Shown here: piece by piece, positions 20,900-32,935 of the stretch | Numbering within the stretch: position 1 is the stretch's first letter | Layout: the number at the start of each line of letters is the position of its first letter | NCBI GenBank assembly: GCA_963662155.1 | Contig: OY759263.1 | Location: 41,369,584-41,433,583, forward strand | DNA from: Lamellibrachia columna | Taxonomy: Eukaryota > Annelida > Polychaeta > Sabellida > Siboglinidae | Length of the DNA: 64,000 nucleotides | Direction: 5' to 3' | Position numbers and translations under genes: made by a program | The notes under the pieces: generated by a model | What the model was told of the DNA's origin: nothing | What the model saw: only the letters and a program-made list of their open reading frames with translations | The model's database searches: none

Positions 20900-23380
20900 T
20901 CATTTAATAATTGCTTTTCTCGATGAGCTAGTTTGTATTGGTGATTATGCTATATCTCATCGATTTACATGTATGATATTTTTCTCGATGAACATGTTTG
21001 TAACAGCTATTTCTCATCGATACATGTATTTTATTATCACGATGCATTTATTAAATGAGCTTTAACAACAGATACTCTTTGTGTGTTCCTGTAGCAAACA
21101 AGCTAAGATTTCTGCCATTATGCATCAGCAAGGTATCAACATTAAGCATCAGCAGGGTATAAATTAACATTTATCGTCAAATCCCTGAATTTTCCTGATT
21201 ATTTTTATGTTGAGGAAGTTTTTGTGAAACCGTACGGCGCAGTACTTCACACAGACAAACGCAGTACAAAATATCACGAAATAACATGGATTTCTCATAG
21301 AACGCGATGCTTCAGCTGGATACTTTGGATATGCATTATTTAAAATTAAAATCGTTGGATAATAACTTGTGGGAGGTCCTAAAACCGATTTGGGGAAGTT
21401 TGTTATGCAACCGTACGTCGCACATTTGCAGATACATCGTGAGAAGAGTTCTATACATTAGTGAGAGTTATTAATGTCATCAATAACATATGCCAAGCTA
21501 AATATTTGCCAACAGTCTAATGTGTAGACTTTTTCCTACTTTTTATGGCACTTTTTGTGGGTCTTGTAACACTACGTTGCCCGAAGCCGCCTGAAACCAT
21601 ATGTTGGCAAGAACTGCCACGTGGCGATTTAACCGGAGCTATTTCCTAGTGATCTTCGTGGAAATTAAAGCAACACCAAGCGAATAGAAAGGAGTCCAGT
21701 TTTGTCAATATCCCAAAGAACTCATTTGGTAAGTGGTTTTTTAATATATGTTTCTACACATATTTATCTCGTAGTGACTACATTTGCGATTTTGACCGAG
21801 CTAATATGTACACTTCATCGTCAGGAGCAATAATGCGTGACTTAGTGTTTTTCGCGGGAACAGACATGATCCAACTTGGAGATGACGGACGGTTTCAGGC
21901 AACTTACAATTGCAGCATTATATCCATATATATCGACTGGAGCCATTTGATAGTCAGGGAAGGGAAGCTCAAGACAATAGACTGTCCACTGGCGGGGTCA
22001 CATATTTCTAAATAATGGTTTTATTTGTATAATGGACATACTAAATATATAGCGTGTCATTTAAATAAAATAAGAACCATTTTAATATAAAATATCATAT
22101 AAATATAAATAAAATAAGCAATTGATGGAAATTTGAAGCAAATGTTGCAATGCATCATATATTTGTATTCGTCTACATTTACTATATCAGTCGCCTAAGC
22201 CAATGTTTATATGTCATATGCGCTGGCAAACTTTATTTCTCCAGAATATATACAATTTAAAGTAGTTTAGACTGGTGCGCAATGTTTCGGGCGCCGGTTT
22301 CAGGCGATGAACTGTTTCACTATTTTAGTGTTATACTGAACACAGTTGTGGAAAGTAAAGAAAGCTTCACTGGTAACTTCACAGACAGTTTGGTCGAGTT
22401 CGAAATGCACTGTCACCACGTCGCCACCAAATATCTACTCGTTCGTACAATGAAGCAATCTGTGGCAGAGAAGATGTAGGCAATGGTCCAGATGGACTAC
22501 ACAGAAAACTGGGTGTGCAACTACAAGGACAAGTACTACAACAAATGCCTGGTAACTATCCACCCAACGGTAGTACACTCCAGGGAGGATGACTTTCTGC
22601 TTTCATCAAATCACTGGAGAAGGAATTCAAAGTAATCCTTCCAGTACTGTCGATCTTGCACATTGTAACAGATTCCCTGATGTTGCAACACAGAACCCGC
22701 ACAATATGTGTCCTTGTGGCCAAATTTCCAGCACTGTTTGGCCTTTAATCTTCGTGGACCTGGCTGGAGGCTGGACACGGGAAGGGTCTATGTGACGATT
22801 AAGGAGAAGGTGAACAGGATAATAACCCTCAGCCGGGGGTTCTGCCAGGGTGCGAGAGAATGCAATTGGCGATGAAGCAAGCGCAGAAGGACGATAAAGA
22901 GGTGGTTTCGAAGAGGGGTGACACTGTATAATCAAACAAAGTTCACTCAGTTCTGATGTGCATTTCTTTCACATGACATTGTGTAATCAAACACATTGGA
23001 TCACAACTATACTAAAGCACATTTGACTATTACATAATGATTTTTGACACATGAATACATTTCAATTTACTTCATGACTTTGACAATTTGCCAGCTCACT
23101 GTAATTTATTCATGAGGTTTCCATAGGTTGGCATCCTTGTCAAAATAATAAGAATATGATATAATCATATAAGGAACATGCACAAAAATAATTTTACATA
23201 TTCAGGTACGTATACAAAAGATGCTAAAGCTAGGTGAAACTTGATCAGTGGTCTCCCAAGTAATATATGCTTTACTACTAAAAATTATATTATGTGAAAT
23301 TGTACGTCTGCATTTCTAAACTATCTACGAACCAATAGCTATAACTCAGATGTAAATAAAGTGTGTATATATATATATAT
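20900..23380. other. Intron or intergenic, mostly unassigned repeats
   Basis: No EGF or Ly6 exon seen. Segments such as ctcaagacaatagactgtcc recur (19283 and 21970), indicating dispersed repeats. A transposase-like fragment is at 22282-22600. Several CG-containing motifs (accgtacggcgcag, accgtacgtcgcac) near 21230 and 21412 look like a diverged internal duplication. Confidence 0.5.
22282..22600 (+). pseudogene. Transposase-like gene fragment
   Basis: An open stretch from 22282 to a TAG at 22477 is followed, after the stop, by AMVQMDYTENWVCNYKDKYY and LVTIHPTVVHSRED. The D-Y-T-E-N-W-x-C then V-T-I-H-P-x-V-V motif is common in a family of eukaryotic transposon-associated proteins with an RNase-H-like core. 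I cannot name the superfamily. The fragment is broken by stops. Confidence 0.45.
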
Positions 23381-23603
23381 ACGAACGTCAGAACCAGCCT
23401 AGCGACGTAACAAAGATATATATATATATGTATATACATACATATACACGAACGCACGTACAATCACACACATATATATATGTGTGTGTACATGCGTGCG
23501 TGTATGCGTATATGTCATGTATATATATATATATATATGTATATATATGTATATATATATGTATATATCTTTGTTATGTCGCCAGGCTGGTTCTGACGTT
23601 CGT
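23381..23603. repeat. Inverted repeat, about 40-bp arms around microsatellite
   Basis: acgaacgtcagaaccagcct at 23381 recurs in reverse complement at 23584-23603, with about 37 of 40 bases matching by eye. A TA/TG/GT-rich spacer separates the arms. The right arm continues into the presumed LTR of the minus-strand Gypsy element. Confidence 0.75.
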
Positions 23604-24362
23604 TAGTGGGTTTAACTGGAACATGACTCGTTTAACAAACACAACATTTATTACGAAACATATCTCACACACACAATATACCATCATGGCTGCCAAAACG
23701 CCGTGGGTGCCAAACAGGCGAACCACAGACCCTGCAAAGCTAATTCACGAATGTTGAACTTGTAACATGGGCAATCTATGTCACAGCCAATTTAAGCATT
23801 AATCAGTTCGCAAACAATTATGTTAAAAATAAACTTTAACAGTTCAGACTATAAGCACTATTTAACCATGGTAGCGTTGTTTTCCTTGAAAATCCGGGAA
23901 TGTAGGTGATCCACATGCCATCTTCATAGCCGTCCATCAGCCAACCCGACTGTGAATGAGATTCAGTTGAGTCCAACCTAGTCTTGAGTACCCCAGGCAA
24001 CTATTTGGGTGTACTACCGAAGTTCATGGCCCATACTGCAGTACCCGCATATAATTCATGCGCAGGCAACGCTGCATCAGGATACTCCTGGGTAATGACT
24101 TGTTTGTTAAGCACACGATTGCCGAGATTAGAGATCATGTTTGAATCACGGTGTCTCGTTGTAAGCTTTTCTTGTCCCTTGAGTGTTTGTACTGCACGTT
24201 CTGCAAGGCCATTGCTTGTCTGATGGCATGGCGTACTGCGAATGTGTTTGTTATCATTTCTTATGCAGAACTTATGGAATTCTTGGCTGGTAAATGCAAT
24301 TCCCTTGTTAAAAGCCAAGGACAGTCCTTGAGTTGCAAACATTTGACAAAGTCTCACTATTG

Positions 24363-24697
24363 TCCCTTATGAAAATATACATGGTATTCCATGGTGTACC
24401 ATTATATTTCTTTATATTGCATGGTATAACATGGTATTTAGTGGTATTTCATTATATTAAATGGTATCACATGGCATTCTATGTATACCATGACATTACA
24501 TGGTAAACTATGGTAGACCATGCTGTTTCATACATTGTATGGTAAAGGTATGGCATACCATGGTTTCCCTGTTTCAAAACACCATGGGATACCATGCTTT
24601 CCATGATATATATTATGTTATTTTACCAGAGTTTTCCTGTTTTGAAACACCACAGTATTTTTACCATGTCATACGATGGTATATTTTCATAAGGGGT
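24363..24697. mobile_element. MITE-like palindromic element inserted in the Gypsy copy
   Basis: Inverted termini CCCTTATGAAAATATAC (left) and its complement ending at 24697. The interior is built from variants of ccatggtataccatgg in both orientations. No coding capacity. Target duplication not resolved. Confidence 0.8.
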
Positions 24698-24810
24698 GAC
24701 AGCTGTAATCGAAGATGTCATGAGCATCTACAATGATGAGAATCATTTCCCTTTCAACAGGACTTACGTCGTCAATGTGTAGACCATTCTGGTGTAGACG
24801 ATACGACATC

Positions 24811-24946
24811 CTTGTGAAAATATACCATGGTATTCCATGGTAAATACAATGGTGTTTTGAAACAGGTAAGCCATGGTATACCATATAATTACCATACATA
24901 ATACATGAAAAAGCCTGGTCTACCATAGTTCACCACGTAAAGGGCA
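24811..24946. mobile_element. Truncated second copy of the ccatggtatacc MITE
   Basis: Starts with ttgtgaaaatataccatgg, then aatggtgttttgaaacagg, which matches the reverse complement of 24500-24600. The far terminus is missing. Confidence 0.75.
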
Positions 24947-27941
24947 CTTTGCCTGGATCCCATGGGTGCAAGTTTTCGTTCAGTAGCAACTTGCTGTGTT
25001 CTCGGCAACCTTGGCTTCGTGTGGCGTTTCTGAAACTGGTGCTGGAATAACACGGCTAGCTCATTCTTCCTTCTGATGTGTGCTGCAAACTCATTCATCC
25101 TTATTTTGAGTGCTGCAAACGTATTGCCCACATCCTGTGCATTGATAGGTGTGTTGTTGACAACTGAGAGAGGAACAATCGCTTCCTCTTGCACAGAGAT
25201 AGTGACTGTCTTTGTTTCTAGGGGTAGCCTGCTTAGGTCATCTATTCTTGAGTTATGCACACCAGGTTTGTGTCGCGGTTGATACTGGTAGTTTAGTTTG
25301 TCCTCCTTCAACAGCCTCGCTGTCGTTACAGCACTTTCATTGCCATGAGATGACATAGTAAGCATTACATTGGGAGTGTCGGCCATCATCGCCTGCTTCG
25401 TTATCACTGTCGTCAAGTCACCACGAGATGGCACTGTCGTCACCATGATCTGAGTGACTGATCGCGCAGTGGCATTAGCGACCGGCTGCAACAGAACTCT
25501 GCTGGTTGTCGCAACTCTTCACTACGCCATCTGTGACGACATGATCTGCGTCCTGATCACTGTCGCTGCGCTGTTCTGTTGCTGTGGCGTGTCAGCAATC
25601 ACCCGCTGCACAGAGCCGCCGTCCTGCTGGTGGTGTTGCATCTGTTGTGCAATCGCCTTCTGTACCGCCAATTTATGCAATTTATGCGCCCGGAAAAGTT
25701 GAGACTTTCTACTGTTCAGCTGGATACTTTCTGGTGTTCAGCTGAATACTTTCTGCTGTTCCAGCTGTTGGTTTCCTCTGTTGCGCTAAATCCTTCTGCT
25801 GAGGAACACTGACGTTGATCCCGAGACTGACATCATTTACGGGGGCCATTACTGTGCTGTCATCTTGCTATTCGGCCACCTTTGCCTTCACTAGAGTTGG
25901 CACTGCCGGTGTGGTGTCGCCACTGTCGCGACAGTCCACAGTTGCCTGCTGGCAAATGTGTGTAGCATTGTCGGCACGATGGAGTCACTAGGCGCTTTCT
26001 GCGGTTTGAAAGAATGAGACATCACTTCGCTGTCTATGTTAAGTTTTGCCTTAATGTCCCAAAACTTCACAAGACCATCTTTGGACAGCTCTGGGAACAT
26101 GTTGACATAGTCCACATTGTCCATTTGATGCACTGCTGACCTTCCCAATTCCAGATGCTCCAACCAGTAGGCATATCTACCAAGCAGACTTGGGCCTGTG
26201 CCCTCAACTATTAAGCATGGCAGCTTGTAAGCTTTCTGCTGGTGATAAACATCAGACAAATAGGTTTGTAATGTGGGCAACCTGTCCGTTGTCAACTGTA
26301 ATGTTCGACCACCTTTCATCAACCATCTGTTCAAATTGCATTGAACTGATGACCGTGACATCAGAGTAGGTGTCGATTCCCATCGTTGTTGATACATTGT
26401 TCAAAATCATTGCATACATGTATGGTTTAACATGTTTAGTTCTGTTCGATGTGGTATGATACAGGCTCTGAATGAACTCAACGTTAGCTTCATGTTGTGT
26501 CATAGGCTCGTTCACTTGAGCGCTGCTTGATTCATATTTCACAAAGTGCATTTTATTTGCCGCATGGCACACTCTTGCGAAATGATTTTCGCGTCCGCAT
26601 TTGTAGAATTTTCTTCCTCATGCTGGGCACTGATTCTCCCTCATATCATGCCGTGTGCCACCACAACCATGACACTTGTCATTAGTTGCACCAAACTTCT
26701 TTCTTGCCGATGTGCTGACCCCTGCTGGGTTTAGGTCTTGCCTTGTCGTGATTTGACTGACCATTCCAAAAATGGTGCCCCTTGCTTTGTGCCATGTGTA
26801 TGGTTTTACCTTGTGTGAACTGCTGATATTACTGGCGGTCATCAGTTGGCCCTGTATCGTTGTAGCCCCCAGCATACTGCCATATTTAATCAGTTCTGTA
26901 ATAGTTATATTTGGCTCGCACAGTCCCTTTTCCCGTACCTTGTTTAACCAACATTTCTGGATAATCTGCGATTTGATTTCTCCATCTACGGCATGAAAAC
27001 TAGTTCTTAGAAATCTGTTTAAGCGTGCATTGAATGTGTCCAGAGTCTCAGTCGACAACTGCCCTGTCTGACGAAAGACGGACACCTCGTATTCCACATT
27101 ACTTTGCTGAGCAAAATACTCTGTCCTTTTGATGTGGTGGTATCGTTGATCCATAGAAACTCAATTAGTTCGAAGACCTCCTCACCGCCTGCTTCTGTGC
27201 CGCTGCAACAACGCCTTTCGCTGTGATGACATTTTGGAAACGTAGCCAACAGTCCGAGCATGCTGCGGTAGATTCGACGGACTCCAGCGAAAACGGTTGA
27301 AAACTCTCATATTCTATGACTGCTAAGTTGCAATATCGACACATTAGGAGGTAGTGTAATTGGACATTAATCTTCTGTATTTAGAACCGTTAGTAACATT
27401 ATGCGAAAGTGATGATATTGTCCTATAATATTTTTTTCGCATCTTTCTGATATATTGCACACAATTTTTATTAGTATTATTTGCAAATTATACAAAAATC
27501 TTGTCAAACTACGCAACAGAGCAGGTGCAAATCTTATTTTAACTGAAACAAAACTGGATCAGAAGAAACTCAGAAATGGAACACACAACCTACCACATGA
27601 TATGTTGACTTGATGACGGAACAAATAAATGTGGAGGTCGTGCGCGTAGGGTTACACTTGAAATTTTAAGAAATACACAAGCACGATCGAAGTACTTGAA
27701 TATCATATTAGCCTATTCTGGTATCCCACTCGCTGTCTGCCTCCACATTACTGTTATTTATATGATATCATCGATTTAAATTCGGTAAATATCTGGAATA
27801 AACTAATTACAAGAAGTAGTGGTAAAATTACAGACTCATGATTCGTAATTATATTAGTTTTCTTACACGATATATGAAAAGAAACACATCGATAGTCAAC
27901 AGTTTAACACTTCATGTTATTGATCATTCCTTACATACTGT

Positions 27942-28156
27942 TCAAGTATTTATGTTAACATACATATATTTGACCGCACCTTTGATCAGAGAACCATCAC
28001 CATCGTTACATTTATTTTTCCTGCAAGTGGAGTAGCAGGTTTGAAGCTGCAAGTTGGTCTCTTTCACACAGTAGTTGCCCCGATTGACGGTGTCGCACAT
28101 GCGCACAAATGACCGGATGTCACCTTTTCCTATATTGGTCTTTGGTGTTGGAAGAA
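27942..28156 (-). CDS. Ly6/uPAR-like domain, second exon without GPI tail (distal copy)
   Basis: The acceptor ttttccag lies right of 28156. It reads FLPTPKTNIGKGDIRSFVRM, then CDTVNRGNYC, then QTCYSTCRKNKCNDGDGSLI, then KGAVKYMYVNINT and a stop at 27942-27944. It is clearly the paralogue of 15027-15289 up to CNxGDGS, after which the hydrophobic GPI-signal tail is absent and replaced by a short polar tail. Either the product is secreted, or splicing continues from a weak site (aaag/gtgcgg, about 27970) to an exon I did not find. Confidence 0.72.
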
Positions 28157-28805
28157 CTGGAAAAACAACACGCATATCTTTAGTCCGGATATAATTTTTT
28201 TACATAATTTCATCACTTTGGAATGCTTAAATATTCGTATGATTTCTTTTATGTTTTACCGATATTATTTTAGTTACCACTACATCTTTGCTATCATTGG
28301 TGTATCAATTTCACACTAATAACGGAGAGACACATTCTTACATTAGCAGCTGAAATAATCAAATCAGCAATTGTTAATAACTCACGTAATAATAACAATG
28401 ATGTCATTAAATGGAAAGTGACTTAATACAACACAACAAGAACAACGAGGCTTATGTGACTGACACGAAAAAACCCTCATGGTAACCTGGAATAAGGGTC
28501 AACATTTTAATTAAAATTAATCATCTGGCAGTTTAAGAGTATTCAGGTGAAGCAGCAATAACACATTCTTTTTCTCTGAAAGCGTTCCTTCAAAACGTAC
28601 AGCTAACCGATATGTTAAGTCAACAAATCTTGCTAGACGGACAGTTAGAAAAGTAGTCCAATAATAGTAACGATGGCTGTCTAATTATGTCATACAAATC
28701 AGAATTCAACAAAATCACTTCTTTGCTGCAGTGTCCAGCGCAACAGGTAATCGGGAAAGGAACTCGATATTAGTCACACTATTCTAAATGCACAGTCAAT
28801 GTCGC

Positions 28806-28849
<44 letters not shown>

Positions 28850-28920
28850 TATACATACACATGCACGCATGCATGCACGCACGCACGCACACACGCACGA
28901 TCACACACACACATATATAT
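28806..28920. repeat. Compound (TA)n/(CA)n/(GCAC)n microsatellite
   Basis: TA tract at 28806-28837, then CA, then gcacgcac units, then TA, in the intron between distal Ly6 exons. Confidence 0.9.
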
Positions 28921-29287
28921 TGTTGGTCGCTGGAAGTCGAACAATTAAGGAATTACACCATATACGTCAGAAGATCGCTGGCGTAAGCTGGAGTAAGATT
29001 TTATGGTCGACTTAATTCTGCCGCATCCTTAGAATTCTATGGTACTAGGACTACTTCATTGCAAAATGTTATATGTGTTAATAATATAATAGGAACGTCC
29101 ACACTTTCCTTCGTACATTCAGGTTTAAACCACAATGCAGATCGCCAAGTGGAATCAATGTGCTCTCAATCGTACCGATTAGAAATTATGGTTTGCCAAA
29201 GCAGTTTCAAGGCAAAGATCGAAGTTTTTGCCAGAAAGTACATAGTCTATAGTGCTGCACCGGCTTTCGCAGGGAACAGCTACTGAT

Positions 29288-30003
29288 GCCTGCGCATGAA
29301 TGTACACAATAATTAGTGATGCCCACGCATGCATGAATGTGCACAATAATCAGTGACGCCCACGCATGCATGAATGTACACAATAATCAGTGACGCCCAC
29401 ACATGCATGAATGTACACAATAATAAGTGATGCTAACACATGCTTGAATATAGACAATAATAAGCGATGGCAACGCATGCATAAATGAAGACAATAATGA
29501 GTGACGCCAACGTATGCTTAGATGAAGATAATAATCAGTTATGCCCACACATGCATGAACAAAGATAATAATCAGTGACTCCAGCGTATGCACCATAGAA
29601 GACTATAATCAGTTACACTCACGCATGCATGAATGAAGACAATCAGTTACGCCCACGCATGCACGAATTAAGACAATAATCAGTGACACCATCGTATGTA
29701 CGAATGAAGACAATAATCAGTTATGCCCACACATGCATGAATGAAGACAATCAGTGACGTCATCGTATGCACAGATGAAGACAATAATGTGACGCCAACG
29801 CATGCATGAATGAAGATTATTAGTGACGCCAACGTATGCATGTCAATAGTCAGTGACGCCAACGCATGCACGAATGCAGACAATACTCAGTGACGCCAAC
29901 GCAAGCATGAATGAAGACAGTGATCAGTTACGCCCGCGCATGTATGAATGTAGACAATAATCAATGACGCCAACGCATGCATGAATTTACACAACAACCA
30001 GTT
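29288..30003. repeat. About 37-bp intronic minisatellite, roughly 19 imperfect copies
   Basis: The unit is cgcatgcatgaatgtacaca followed by ataatcagtgacgccca, variable in length (33-40 bp) and sequence. A single relative lies in the same position of the paralogous intron (about 16800-16860), so this array grew from a sequence present before the duplication. Confidence 0.88.
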
Positions 30004-30031
30004 GCATGAACGCTGTAAATTATTCACTTAC

Positions 30032-30169
30032 AGGAGTCGAACTGCCAAACAGATGTGCAGTAGCGGGGGTAAGGGCAAGGAGTAGCCTTTGGGGCAGTGA
30101 GACATTCCCGAGTGTATTCGTTGGTATCAGCTATCCTCGCATATGAACACATGTAACACATCACGCCTT
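30032..30169 (-). CDS. Ly6/uPAR-like domain, first exon (distal copy)
   Basis: Acceptor gacag right of 30169; donor gtaagt at 30026-30031. The 138-bp exon is phase 1-1: GVMCYMCSYARIADTNEYTR, then ECLTAPKATPCPYPRYCTSV, then WQFDS. It aligns to 16897-17052 with an in-frame 6-codon deletion in the middle loop; all cysteines are kept. Codon-sparing differences suggest the copy is under coding constraint. Confidence 0.8.
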
Positions 30170-30871
30170 CTGTCGAACAGATACAATTGATATCAAATGA
30201 TTATGGACTCTCGATTGTGGACTCTTTTTAAACATTATTAAAAGCGAATTATTATATATGAAGGCTGCTCAAGTAGATATCGACAAAGCGAATACAACTA
30301 GTTTGCTGCATCACTTGACAATGAAACAGATTTATATAATATTGTGCTTACTCAATGTTACACAACAGCTAATATACTGCTTATATTTTCTATAAGAGAA
30401 ATATTCGACAGACATGAGAGGCGTTTGAATTGTCTGATATACACAAAAAAGATTCATATTCCTAACGGTAGGCAACACTTGTGGTGTTGCCAGAAATGTT
30501 GTCATCTACATAACCTCCAACTGTCCTATAATGCCTTGTTGAATAATATTAGTAAATATAATGTAAGACATTACCATTTAACCGTGTCCTGAATTCTACA
30601 TGCATTAAACTTGCCTGTCTGATTTATCGGGTCAGTGTAAGTATCAACTCCAATCATGTGCCATGTCACCGTGTACATTACATAGCTAAAGTTCATATAT
30701 ATATTATGCCAACCAAACTGCATACAAAAATATAATTAATATATAATATAGTGATAACGTTAAACACTACAAACACCCAGCTCAACAAAATTATCAATAA
30801 AGTCGTGGTCACAACATCATTAGTTAAAACGTAGAATACTTTACTTTGTCCCCACCGGGAATGATACTTAC

Positions 30872-30985
30872 TGACTTCGCATCTCCTTCCGACGTAGCCA
30901 TCAAGGCAGCGACACTGGTACGCGTTCACCTTGTCGACGCACGTGGCGTTGTTCTGGCATGGATTGCTGGCACACTCGTCAATAT
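30872..30985 (-). CDS. Calcium-binding EGF-like exon (distal copy)
   Basis: Acceptor gattaaag right of 30985; donor gtaagt at 30866-30871. 114 bp, phase 1-1: [15 protein letters not shown], then [26 protein letters not shown] start, six cysteines. Its differences from the copy at 18254-18367 are few and mostly conservative, consistent with a recent duplication under purifying selection. Confidence 0.88.
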
Positions 30986-31349
30986 CTTTAATCATTCCAA
31001 ACTAGCATGATACATGGATAACGTACAATTATAATAAATGATTTTATATTTAGGATACGGTTCTAAACACGCGAGATTATTACTTCCATGAAATACACTA
31101 TTGCCAACGAATATGCAATTATATGCGACTAAAATAGTAAAACAGCTATGGTTTTGCACAACTGTCGGTTTACCATTATTACAGTTAAAACCAAATTACC
31201 AGCTATTATGTGTTTTTGAGGTGGAACATCTGGAATGCCGGTAGGGTTGTTTCATTTTACCTCGTGATGACGTTGTTTTGCTTAAATGGCACTTTGACTT
31301 CTCCACAAACAACACAGATCCGTGACTGCTTCCAGAACAGAGAACTCAC

Positions 31350-31454
31350 CATTCTCACAGTTCTGGCCCGTGCAGCCTTTGATACACATGCATGTACATG
31401 CGCCATTATATTTTATGCACGTTCCACCGTTCTAGCAAGGGTTGACGTCGGAAT
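31350..31454 (-). pseudogene. Dead EGF-like exon (distal copy of 20085-20189)
   Basis: The homologous 105 bp has three disabling changes: the acceptor AG is now AC (ttccac), the first cysteine is lost, and there is an in-frame TAG at 31432-31434 where the paralogue has CAG. The rest (NGGTCIKYN, CIKGCTGQNCEN, donor gtgagt) is recognisable. A transcript would need to skip it, which its phase 1-1 structure allows without frame loss. Confidence 0.82.
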
Positions 31455-32935
31455 GTGGAACGTCAAATTGACAGTTTGGAAAGTATTCCTTTTATATATA
31501 GGACGTCAAGTTGACATTTTATCTATCATATATTCAATTTGACAGTTTGATTATGTCTGTCTTTAGTATAATAATGTAACGTTGAATTATCTACAAAGTG
31601 ACGGTCACATTAGGAGGTGGTGTAGTTGGATCTTCTTTATTTATGTGACTTTATGTGTTTTTGCCTATGATTGCCCTCGTTGCATAACTTGCTCGATATA
31701 TATATTGCATGTATTTTTCTGTATTGTATGCATTAACCACTATGGGTTTGCCACATTTTAATCTGGAGGGGCCCCTGATTTAATTTGGTGCGCCCCGCCT
31801 ATATCTTGTGCAGAGATTAGTGGTCGGCCCTGGGCACGCTGTTTGTAATTGATACTACCAAGAAGATAGTTTTGTGTGGTGTGCATATCATTCGTTGATT
31901 CGAAGGATCTATTCCACTCATGAGTGAGGTTTGTGAAAAGTTGCATTTCATTATATCATGCGAGTGCATTCTTGATGCTGCATTTCATGCAAGCTTTAAA
32001 CTCTCACTCGCCTTCGTGAACTCGCCTAGAAGCGAGTTTGGTCGCAGGGGTGTAGTCTCATTTTGTTACCCGTTGTCACCACTCCATTTTGTGTAGGCGT
32101 TCCCGTGAAATGCCAGCAGAAAATCAGTGTCATTATCGAGATGCTACACTAAAATTTGTGTTTTGCCTGATTTAACTTTTCAGTCGGAGAGTCATGTCAA
32201 TAAAATCAAAGTTAATTCGAATTGCATTGTATAAACTGATAAAAGTTCACTCTTATTTTATGATTTTTTTTAACCAAATGCCCGGATGACATCGTAATTA
32301 GCTAATTATGCATGCGCAATAAATCTGGGTGAATACATCATTTCCATCACAATAGAAAGTACACATTGCATCTAGACGCTGATGTGTACAACAAACGGTA
32401 GCAACACAGCACGGAGCCTGGATAATCGAGGTTATTAGCTGTGTTGTTTATGCGTGAAGGGTAATGTCGGCCTGTACGTCTTGCTTATACCCTATTGTTC
32501 TCAGAACACTTTAATCAACTCTTTTAAAGTGTTATCATGTTTGATTTGATTAAGTAGGTGTAAACATTGTGTTCATAGTAGTCGCTAGATGATGACACTG
32601 CTAGGTAGATTTATATTTACAGTTCCCAAACTAGTCTCGCTTATCCGACTCTTGCTCAACTTCGTGAATCCGCCGATACATATATATATAAGACTATATT
32701 CGAGCAAAGTCTTACATGCACGTAAGGGGAGGCACGACACTACCTTACGTATATTCGCAGATGGAAGTAGTAACCTAACGTGCATGTAAGGCTTCGGTTA
32801 GACACGCACGCCGCACGCACGCAAGCACGCACACACACACCACATATATACAGACGGACATAAGGTGCAGGTCCGTTTACGTGCGCATAGCCATTATTCA
32901 CTGCATGTGTCGTATCACCATAATGCATAATAAAA
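31455..32935. other. Intron or intergenic, nothing coding recognised
   Basis: AT-rich. The acattaggaggtggtgtagt segment at 31608 resembles 27341 and marks shared intron sequence or a dispersed repeat. A CA/CG microsatellite lies at about 32795-32850. Confidence 0.5.

Larger units (their letters stand above)
23560..27300 (-). mobile_element. Degraded Gypsy-type LTR retrotransposon
   Basis: Minus strand, in order. Gag region (27261-26618) ending in a zinc-knuckle remnant CHGCGGTRHDMRENQC. Protease remnant near 26330 with DTYS at the DTGA position and the downstream GPSLLGR block. Then a jump to the RNase H/post-RNase H linker (RHKPGVHNSRIDDLSRLP, about 25250) and integrase (24357-24001), where the DNG motif has become NKG while NGLAERAVQTLK is kept. 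Reverse transcriptase is missing. Frames are broken repeatedly. A + strand tttatt near 23650 is AATAAA on the minus strand, in the presumed 3' LTR. It probably lies in an intron of the EGF/Ly6 locus. Confidence 0.85.

Noticed and set aside
23428..23757. 109-codon frame over TA/TG microsatellite
   Set aside because: Low-complexity translation; the region is microsatellite plus LTR.
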